Assembly: GCF_963576675.1 (NCBI RefSeq) | Contig: NC_088910.1 | Span: 104,560,807 to 104,624,806 of the forward strand | Length of the DNA: 64,000 nucleotides | Direction: 5' to 3' | DNA from: Euphorbia lathyris | Lineage: Eukaryota; Streptophyta; Magnoliopsida; Malpighiales; Euphorbiaceae | Part shown: piece after piece, positions 55,968 through 64,000 of the stretch | How positions within the stretch are numbered: the stretch's first letter is position 1 | Layout of the letters: each line of letters starts with the position of its first letter | Notes under the pieces: generated by a model | The model's input: only the letters and a program-made list of their open reading frames with translations | Told to the model about the DNA's origin: nothing | Databases searched by the model: none | Translations under genes and position numbers: made by a program

Positions 55968-57830
55968 GTCACACCCGACCCTAGATGACCTCAATCGGCA
56001 TCGGGCATGAAATAGAAAGATCATAATCAATACTTAGGAGTCTCCAATTTAACCCAAATATCATTATATTACAATTGAACTACCAAAGTTCTAACCATAA
56101 TTCTCACAATAAGCAGCCAACTTTCAAACCCCGCCTAAACGGTCGGTAACCTTCTCAATATCCTGTACTTTCTCACCTAAAAACATTAAAACATTTGAAA
56201 AGGGTGAGACAAAAATCTCAGTAAGAAACTATCAGCTATAAAAACCAACTTTATTTAACATAGCTACATATATACATTTATAAAGGGATTTAATCAAAAC
56301 CTTATAAAATATACTCAAAACGTAAAGTCATAATATAGTCAAAGGATTAAACCAAAAACATATATGTATATATGTAAATCAACCAAATTAAGCCTTACAT
56401 CAACATAATCAAGTAAAATCTGAAATTCACATAGAAGCATAATCAATAGCTTCATTTGAACCGTAATTCCATAATAAAATGCAAAATCAGGAAAAACCCC
56501 AATTTTAAATTCCTGCATAACCCTAAAATATCAATTTCTGAAACTTCTTTTTGATTATATATATATATATATATATATGTATACATAAAACTCAACATAT
56601 AGGTAATAGTTACTTACTTTGGTCACTAATTGAAGACCACAAACCCGTTCAATTCGCCTCTAAACTCTGTCTCGGACATTTTCCTCCAAACACTGTCGAA
56701 ACTCAAAAACTCTTCGGCTAGGACTTAGATCTATACATAAGGATACTATGGTTTAAATTTCAAGTGATTCGGACGGTCGAATATCCATAAATCAAAGAAA
56801 CGGTGGAGAAACGGTTCAGGAACGATAAAAGAAAATGAAGAGACGGAGAAGAAAAAGAAAAAGAAAAAGGAAACTAATATGATGATCATCATCATCAATT
56901 CTCGGTTGACATATATCTAAAATTGGAAAAGATCTAATTTGAGCCTCCATTTTTATATAATCTTCTAAAAATTATCCTAACTTTTAATTTACACATAAAA
57001 TCATCGAATTAACTTCAAACTTTTCCCATAGCACCAAATCACAATCACACGCCTAATAATTATAATATATATTATTCTCAAGGTATAAACTCTGGAAATT
57101 TAAACCCGGAATTTTAGGGTTATGCAGGAATTTAAAATTGGGGTTTTTCCTGATTTTGCATTTTATTGTGGAATTACGGTTCAAATGAAGCTATTGATTA
57201 TGCTTCTATGTGAATTTCAGATTTTACTTGATTATGTTGATTTAAGGCTTAATTTGGTTGATTTACATATATACATATATGTTTTTGGTTTAATCCTTTG
57301 ACTATATTATGACTTTACGTTTTGAGTATATTTTATAAGGCTTTGATTAAATCCCTTTATAAATGTATATATGTAGCTATGTTAAATAAAGTTGGTTTTT
57401 ATAGCTGATAGTTTCTTAATGAGATTTTTGTCTCACCCTTTTCAAATGTTTTAATATTTTTAGGTGAGAAAGTACAGGATATTGAGAAGGTTACCGACCG
57501 TTTAGGCGGGGTTTGGAAGTTGGCTGCTTATTGTGAGAGTTATGGTTAGAACTTTGGTAGTTCAATTGTAATATAATGATATTTGGGTTAAATTGGAGAC
57601 TCCTAAGTATAATTCTCGGTTGACATATATCCAAAATTGGAAAAGATCCAGTTTGAGCCTCCATTTTTATATAATCTTCTAAAAATTATCCTAACTTTAA
57701 TTTACACATAAAATCATCGAATTAACTTCAAACTTTTCCCATAGCACCAAATCACAATCACACGCCTAAGAATTATAATATATATTATTCTCAAGGTATA
57801 AACTCTGGAAATTTAAACCCGGACGTGACA
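55968..57830 (-). mobile_element. Rearranged solo LTR with internal 499-bp inverted duplication
   Basis: The unit begins TGTCACACCCGACCC and ends GGACGTGACA, with TG...CA ends and an inverted TGTCAC/GTGACA. It is flanked by a perfect 5-bp duplication, gttct (55963-55967 and 57831-57835). Read on the minus strand it looks like a chromovirus-type LTR (TGTCACGTCCGGG ... GGGTCGGGTGTGACA). Inside, 56031-56529 is present again as its reverse complement at 57111-57609 (both 499 bp, nearly identical), and 56897-57110 is repeated directly at 57611-57823. The normal LTR would be about 1.15 kb. No coding region was seen. Confidence 0.8.
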
Positions 57831-57835
57831 GTTCT

Positions 57836-57960
57836 GGCAGCCGAAGAGCTTGCCCCGTCTAGCAGGGGCGGAACCACCCCACCCTCCGGCTACCGGCTGC
57901 GCTCTTGAGTATTGTTAGGTTTTTCCGTCTAGGCCCGTCGAATATTGGTTTATATTTACC
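57836..57960. repeat. hAT-type terminal fragment
   Basis: 'agcaggggcggaaccacccc' matches the common CAGGGGCGGA-type end of plant hAT elements. It is GC-rich amid AT-rich DNA. No inverted partner was assigned. Confidence 0.35.
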
Positions 57961-60900
57961 GATGTAGTATTTTTTCAATAGTTAAAGATAGTTGAGTTGG
58001 TTTAAAAGTTTTATTCTAAGGTGAGGGGCCATGAGTTCAATCCTTACCAAATTTATTTTGTTAAATAAAGTTTTATTTATTTTAACTTTATTTTTTCAAA
58101 TTGACTCTTTATTAACGTAATACTCTTGAACTTATTTTTATTATATTTTTTTTTCTTTGAATTTACTATATCTCTTTTTCATAAAAAAAAAATCAAATTC
58201 TTACTTTTGAAACTCAATTAACTTAATTTCTGAATTAAATTTTATGAAAATTATAAATAATTTATAGCTAAAAATAAAAATATATAAAAATGTTAGCCAA
58301 CATACCAAAATCACAAAGTTTTATCGTGTTGGAGGCTAATGAAATTTTGTCTAACCCTAATAGATTGGATTTCGAAAAATTACTTTCAATGACAAAACTA
58401 AAATTAGCCTCCAAATATAGATTCTTGGCTTCGCAAATTAATTTTTATCTATTTCTAAAATAAAATACAACTTAAATAGAGATATATTTAGTAAAATATT
58501 TAGTAAAATATTTAGTAAAATATCAATTAATATACATTGGTTGAATCAAAACTTTAAGAACAGCAAAAATTTCTCTACAGTGACAAATATTATAGAACAT
58601 AAAAAATACCTAATGATTAGACTATGTATAATGGGCAGCAGTCCTCAAACATACAATGTATTTCAATTAATTAATAAATCTTCATTAAAATAAAATAGTA
58701 ATTAATATAAAAAGTAATACCGAAATGTAGAAAAAGTTATATAGGTGTTGCCATAGATTTATAGGACCACTGGGCAAAGATCAGCCTTTTGTTAAATGTA
58801 AATGTATGAGTGTAAATGCATGAATCCGAGTCATTAAGATTGCAAACTCTTTCTCTTAATCGGTAGTTTCTCGAACTTCTTCTTCTTGTTGTTTTCTTTT
58901 GCTTTTCTTTCTTCTTTTTCAAAAGTTCACGTATTTTTATGAATCAAAAGTTAAGTATAAATATTGTGGTTTTATGGAAACAATTTTGGTTTCTGTCATT
59001 TATCAGTGTCATTTGTGACGTTCATAAACTTTTTAAAACGATTCAAAATTTCAGAATTATAAGATATCAAATAGGTATAATATATTTATATAGTCATCTT
59101 TGAAGAAATGTTAGCCACCTAGCTCTCAAAATTTCTTGGATCACATACATTCGAATTGAATGAATTAATTAATTGTAAATAGAATTTGTTGTAGTCCAAA
59201 AGAGTTTCTAACTTTTAGTTGAATCGGTTTTATGATATGATATCAGATCCACATCTTATTTCATACATATTTCTTCGTTCAATTCTTCATTAAGAAATGT
59301 AACATAAATATTAAAAAGTATTTTAGTCTTTTTAATTGATTAAAGATATTTTTGTCTTTTGTATTTATATATAAAGAACCTTATGCTTTGTTTTTACGGT
59401 TAACTCTTCACTTTCTCCTTTTCTTCTTCCGCCTCTTTCCCTTTTACTTACTGTAATTTCATCTTCTTTATTGTAACTCCATCTTCTTCATGTTAAGTGA
59501 CAGTGGTGTATGAGACGTTGTAATGTCCACTGCAAAAGGGTCCCAACTTGGCATAAGAAACACTATAAGGGGGAGGGACTATCCTCCCCGGGACTTGACG
59601 CTAGGATTGGCCTAGGATATCCCTATCTCCCCCTACTGCCAGTATTAGGATGTTGACGGTGTAATATGGTTGTCTTATAATTAATAAAAGCTCACGTGCA
59701 TTATTCATATACTGTGTTCCTGTATGCTGTTGCTTACTATTATATGTGACTGGTGTGGATTATCTGTGTGATGTTACTGTGATGCTTGCCCCTTTTATCT
59801 AATTGATATATAGCTTGTCCCTAACCCGTACACATGCCTATTGCAGATATTGTAAGGTGTGACTCTTGGCTGGCTTAGCTTTCGAGGAAGAAGCAAGCGC
59901 TACACAGTGTCAAGTAGTTAGCTTCGTGACACATGGGTCACTGATCATAAAGTTGCAGGTAGTGTATGAGGTTTGTGTAACACAATGTACAGTTTTGAAT
60001 TTTGTTTCATTGTTCATTTAATGAAGGAAATAATATAAGGAATGACAAATGTATTGTTACTCTTAGTCCAAATAAATAAATTTTTTTATTTATGTAAACA
60101 AAAGCATATAGTTAATTTTAGAGTAAAGTCTTAATAGAATAAAAATTATATAAAAGAAAAAGAAAAAATAATAATAATAATAAATGGCCAGGCCTCCTGT
60201 ACAGCCAGTGGAATAGCCACATAGCGTGTGACCGAGTCCCTGTTCCAAAAAATGTTTAACATCCACGACGTGCGAGTCAATTTTTCAGCGCAAAGCATGC
60301 ACGATGGCAAGCCACACGTCATGTGGCGTATATTTTCAACAAACATTGTTTCGGTTTGACTTACCCAACTTCCCTAACACACACCGAACAGAACCAAATG
60401 CTAACCCATGAAGTCTAACCTCCTACTCACATCTATGTCTGACCCTAAACCATCTCTAACCACAAGTTAGTTGGATGATGTGTCATGGAAGTTATGGAAG
60501 TTGAGGGAAGTTAGAAAGAAGTTAGTGGAAGTTATGGAGGTTAGGGAAGTTAATAAGGTGTCAATTTTTGAGCAAAATCTGAGAGAAAAATAAGAGGTAG
60601 TGAGGTGGCTAATTACCTCAAATACCCTCACCAAAATGTTATAAATAGCATCCCAATTATTCATTAAAAATCACTCATTCAACACATCAAAACCCCCCTC
60701 CCAAAGTTCTTAAGTTCCAATACTTAATTCTTAGTCTTGTTCTTCTTAGTTCTTAGTTTCAATTTCTTTTTTCTAGCTTTTTTTAGCTTCAATTCAATTC
60801 TTCATAGCTCATTTTCAAGTTCTTTCCATTTAATTTATCATTACCAAGCCTAGAATCATCAATTCATTAGATAGAATCACATTCCAAATTATTTTTTACA

Positions 60901-61439
60901 ACTTTTAGTACAACCTGCCCAGTAATCTTCCAAGCCTGTTTCAGTCCATTTAAATGTTGTTTTTGCTTTCGATTCCTTCTAAATATTTGTTCCTGACTTC
61001 CTGAAATTAAATTTAGCTTTTCATTTTGCCCAATTCTGTTTCTAGAAACACAGTTTACAAGCCAATCTTTGCACTTCAAATCTTTTATAATTTCTGTTTC
61101 CAGCTTTTCCTACAATATGCCCTGTTTTTAATTTTTACATTCCGAAGCAGCTAGTGTTCATTTTTGTCCCAGATTTTCACATGAACTCATTTTAGACATC
61201 ATGAACTTGATTTTATCATTTTATTTTACTCGATTCCGTGTTCGTAAGCTCTCATACGACCCATCCAAAGTTAGGTCCAAATCTATCCCAATAATCAAAA
61301 GTTTGCTAATGGGAACAACCTTGTGCCTTGCCAACCGACCGCGGTGCTCGTGGAACTCAAACCGACATCAAATTCAATGCCTCGCCGAGATAGCTCTCAT
61401 CGACAATTGTTTCGTCTTGCTGGGTTATACTCATGAGAT
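57961..61439. other. Long intergenic stretch with weak repeat signals, no gene recognised
   Basis: The sequence is mostly AT-rich with short frames. Items seen: a 12-bp unit 'atatttagtaaa' repeated three times at about 58490-58525; a LTR-like passage at 59480-59720 with 'taataaaagctcacgtgcat'; a GC-richer stretch at 60185-60360; purine-rich 'gaagttagtggaagttatgg' repeats at 60486-60550; and a CpG-rich patch at 61320-61400. None gives a protein or RNA gene that I can support. Confidence 0.35.
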
Positions 61440-61966
61440 CTTTTTTATTGCGATCTAATTCATCTTAATGAGGAACTCAAACTCTTCACTTCTGAAATGA
61501 GATTGAATTCAAGATTCTCTAGTTTGGAAGATATGGAGTTCTTGCAAAGAAAATGGTTCCACTCACTTTTTCCTTTAACATGTCGACTTATTGAGTTGAT
61601 TTTGATCTTACCTGTTGCAACATCTTCCGTTGAAAGATATTTCTTTGCAATGAGATATATAAGACTAATTTGCGCAACAATATGAGTGGTGATTTTCTCA
61701 CAAATTTTCTGATGTGTTACATTGAGAAAAGAATTTTTATCGGTATCGAAAATAAAGTGATTGTGTAACAGTTTCAGAATATAGCATCTCGAATGGATAA
61801 ATTGCCACCTGTTAGACATTAACTTTCTATAGGTAAACTTTTTACTCGCATTTTATAATACAATTTTCATTTTGTATTGTTTATTTTATTTTTATAAATA
61901 TGTTTAGGTAACATTTTTTTTATACACGGGTTTGCCCCCTGAAGTTTCGGTCCGGCTCCGCTACTA
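61440..61966 (+). pseudogene. hAT transposase C-terminal fragment and element end
   Basis: The frame at 61497-61685 encodes LTCRLIELILILPVATSSVE followed by RYFFAMRYIR, the hAT C-terminal dimerisation motif ('L..LLTLPVATSSVERSFSAMK.IK'). After a stop, further pieces such as 'tgttacattgagaaaagaat' (CYIEKRI) continue the domain. The segment 'cccctgaagtttcggtccgg' and 'ctccgctacta', ending at about 61966, looks like the right terminal sequence of such an element. Stops and the missing N-terminal half make it a relic. The DUF4371-type (zinc-finger MYM-like) hAT group is the likely source. Confidence 0.65.
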
Positions 61967-62422
61967 ACCTTTAGTAAGACTTTCAATCGTTGTTCTTGTT
62001 TTGCAGGTTTATGATTGTTTGGTTCACATGTTCCTGTTTGTTGTTGATGTGAGTTGTTTGTTATTGTTGATATATCGCAGATATTAATTGATTTTTCCGT
62101 CAAAAATAGATGTGTCAAAATTTTACTAAATACTTATTTAAAATTAAAAGAAAAAAAAAACAGATACTTAAACCTGATTTCCATCCAAACGTTACATCTT
62201 TTCAAATCCAAGATTTGTTGTCAACCATTACACTAGAGGTTTCTTTAAGATAATCAAATTTCCACCATTTTATTTTCCCAAGAAAAGCAAAAGAAAATGA
62301 AAACAAGAACCGACCAAAAGTGTACACAATGACTCAACAAAATCCTATCCTCTCAATAAGCATAAGATTAAGAGAAGAATAAAGCAAACGGTCCATGCCA
62401 CGATTACCGTTAATTAAAAAGC
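61967..62422. other. Upstream region of the DUF761 gene
   Basis: AT-rich intergenic DNA leading into the promoter of the next gene. There is no gene and no clear repeat, apart from the hAT end on its left. Confidence 0.35.
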
Positions 62423-62430
62423 ATATATAT
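62423..62430 (+). promoter_or_regulatory. Candidate TATA box
   Basis: 'atatatat' within 'aaaagcatatatatgcaaat' lies about 116 bp before the ATG at 62546. It is followed by a CT-rich leader (62445-62545), the usual layout of a plant promoter and 5' UTR. No other TATA-like sequence fits as well. Confidence 0.45.
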
Positions 62431-62545
62431 GCAAATCTCCATTTTTGCTCACTTCTTCCTCACACTTTTTTCTCTTAACCCCTAAGCTTTCTTCTTCCTC
62501 CTCTTCTTCTCACCAAATTAACAATCCTTTTTCCTTTCCTCTCCA

Positions 62546-63952
62546 ATGGCAGATGCCAAATTCCATCACCAAAACAAACCTGATACAATTAAGTTCTACT
62601 CTCGTTTCCTTTACAAAGCTCTTGTAGTCACCATTTTTTTAGTTTTACTCCCAATTTTTCCTTCTCAAGCTCCTGAATTCATCACCCAAACACTAAATAC
62701 TAGAGGCTGGGAATTTCTTCACCTTATTTTCGTCGGTATTGCTGTTTCCTACGGCCTTTTCAGTCGACGGAACGATGAATCGGAGAAAGATAATAGCCCC
62801 TCTAAGCTTGATAATGCGCAATCCTACGTCTCTAGGTTTCTTCAGGTTTCTTCGGTTTTCGACGATGAAGTGGACGGCCCCGGTCTGTCCAGGTGCGATG
62901 GAGTTAGTACTGTGCAGACATGGAATAATCAGTACTACAGGAATGAGCCTGTGGTTGTTGTAGCTGATCAGAATCTTGATCAGCAACAGAAAAGTAGCAA
63001 TTCTAGAGTTGGGGAAAAACCGCTCCTGTTGCCTGTTAGGAGCTTGAAATCGCGTGTTTTTGACGCAGATGCTAGGGAAGAATCTTTTGGCGTTTCCAAT
63101 TCCAATTTAGGTTCTAAAAGATTTTCAAGCAATTTGGAGGAGAATCTGAAGAACAATGTGGTGCTTCCTTCTCCAATTCCATGGAGATCGAGATCTGGGA
63201 GAATTGAATTCAAGGAAACCAAACAGGAACAACCTAATAGTCCTCCTCTGTATTCTCAGCCGTCTTCTTCAATCGAGGAATCTGAATTCAATAGGTCTTT
63301 AAAGTGCCAAACGTCTCGAGTATCACGATCGGAATCAACCACCTCTTCGCCGAAACTTTCCTCTTCGCCAAATAAGTTTTCAACGGAGACACGAGGTAAA
63401 TCTGCAGAGGATTTTGTGAGGAAGAAGACTATTTACAGGTCACCTCCTCCCCCTCCTCCTCCACCGCCGCCGCCAACAACTCCGCCGCAACTAATTCGAA
63501 AATCAAAAGCATCGAAGCCAATCGATGACGAGGTTTTCACTCCGATGCGAAGTTTCACAAGTGAGCCAAAATCAGTTAGAACAAGTAGAAGCCACGAATT
63601 CGATCAATCGTCAGTTAAGACCGAGAAGGTGAATCGGGAGAGAGTGAGTTTCATGCCACAGGCAACGGTGATGGAGTTTCCGAAGGAAGAGAAAGAAGAA
63701 ACGGTGGAGAAATTAGTGTTGGAATCGGAAGAGGATTTGGAGACGGAAGACGAAGAAGATGATGAAATTGAAAGAGATTGTGTTGTTCCAGTGCCCTCAT
63801 CAGGTGGTGGTTCATGTAGCAGTGATGGAGGTCCGGATGTTGACAAGAAAGCTGATGAATTCATAGCAAAATTCAGAGAGCAGATAAGGCTTCAAAGAAT
63901 AGAGTCGATCAGGAGATCGAGTGGGCAAATAAACAGAAAGAATAGGAGGTAA
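62546..63952 (+). CDS. DUF4408/DUF761 domain membrane-anchored protein
   Basis: An intact single-exon gene of 468 residues. The N-terminus holds two hydrophobic segments (about residues 24-42, ALVVTIFLVLLPIFPS, and about 56-70, FLHLIFVGIAVSYGLF) of the DUF4408 type. A long polar, Ser/Glu/Arg-rich, probably disordered middle follows, with a run of 11 prolines near residue 300 and an acidic block near residue 400 (EEDLETEDEEDDEIERD). The C-terminus (431-468) is a DUF761 motif: DVDKKADEFIAKFREQIRLQ, then RIESIRRSSG. Proteins of this layout are plant-specific and often annotated as hydroxyproline-rich or cotton-fibre-like; their function is unknown. The ATG was chosen as the first in frame, giving MADAKFHHQNKPDTIKFYS, after a CT-rich leader. 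TAA ends at 63952. There are no signs of decay. Confidence 0.9.
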   Translation: MADAKFHHQNKPDTIKFYSRFLYKALVVTIFLVLLPIFPSQAPEFITQTLNTRGWEFLHLIFVGIAVSYGLFSRRNDESEKDNSPSKLDNAQSYVSRFLQVSSVFDDEVDGPGLSRCDGVSTVQTWNNQYYRNEPVVVVADQNLDQQQKSSNSRVGEKPLLLPVRSLKSRVFDADAREESFGVSNSNLGSKRFSSNLEENLKNNVVLPSPIPWRSRSGRIEFKETKQEQPNSPPLYSQPSSSIEESEFNRSLKCQTSRVSRSESTTSSPKLSSSPNKFSTETRGKSAEDFVRKKTIYRSPPPPPPPPPPPTTPPQLIRKSKASKPIDDEVFTPMRSFTSEPKSVRTSRSHEFDQSSVKTEKVNRERVSFMPQATVMEFPKEEKEETVEKLVLESEEDLETEDEEDDEIERDCVVPVPSSGGGSCSSDGGPDVDKKADEFIAKFREQIRLQRIESIRRSSGQINRKNRR

Positions 63953-64000
63953 TTAAAGCTTTTGTTTGTGTCATAATCAATGGTTGTAGTTTTTAATTGT

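Noticed and set aside
58737..58922. Lys-rich minus frame
   Set aside because: Low-complexity translation of a pyrimidine-rich tract.

Overview
This window is AT-rich nuclear DNA from a flowering plant, most likely a eudicot. The evidence is intron-containing genes of plant families (palmitoyl-protein thioesterase, PTPMT1-like phosphatase, a P-class PPR gene, a DUF4408/DUF761 gene) together with plant-specific transposons: L1-type LINEs with a C-terminal RNase H, Mutator-like elements, Tourist, Emigrant and hAT miniature elements, and a SINE. I see no prokaryotic or organellar block, no rRNA, no convincing tRNA and no CRISPR array.

Host genes are few and sit mostly at the edges. At the left, the 3' end of a palmitoyl-protein thioesterase gene (+, 2-786) faces tail to tail a six-exon PTPMT1-like phosphatase gene (-, 1871-4282), which has one GC-AG intron. 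Near the middle is a single-exon PPR gene (-, 36403-37830), probably for a mitochondrial RNA-binding protein. Downstream of it on the same strand are three mutually in-phase exon-like segments (33451-36219) that I could not identify. At the right edge is a complete single-exon gene for a membrane-anchored DUF4408/DUF761 protein (+, 62546-63952).

Most of the rest is nested transposon debris. 5-11 kb: a 1.0 kb Mutator-like element with a perfect 9-bp target duplication, then a Ty3/gypsy LTR and decayed gag interrupted by a hAT-like element. 13.5-22 kb: an Emigrant MITE, LINE and plant-mobile-domain fragments, a hairpin-rich array and several non-coding LTR-like units. 22.7-29.1 kb: a full-length but heavily mutated LINE with a Tourist MITE inside it. 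30.6-32.9 kb: a gypsy remnant arranged as a palindrome with LTRs in opposite orientation. 38.2-44.2 kb: a 6 kb Mutator-like unit holding a 5'-truncated LINE, a small intron-containing gene fragment and dense ATCGAC/TATCGATA repeats. 45.7-51 kb: LTR, copia and LINE fragments, a hAT element and a second compact Mutator-like element. 51.1-55.6 kb: a LINE inserted inside another terminal-inverted-repeat element. 55.97-57.83 kb: an LTR unit with a perfect 5-bp target duplication, carrying an internal 499-bp inverted copy of itself.

The best candidates for new biology are the two palindromic LTR elements (30.8-32.9 kb and 56.0-57.8 kb), the gene-carrying Mutator-like unit with its TCGATA arrays, and the unidentified spliced segments downstream of the PPR gene. 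The host genes show no operon-like cooperation, and I see no sign that they act in one pathway.
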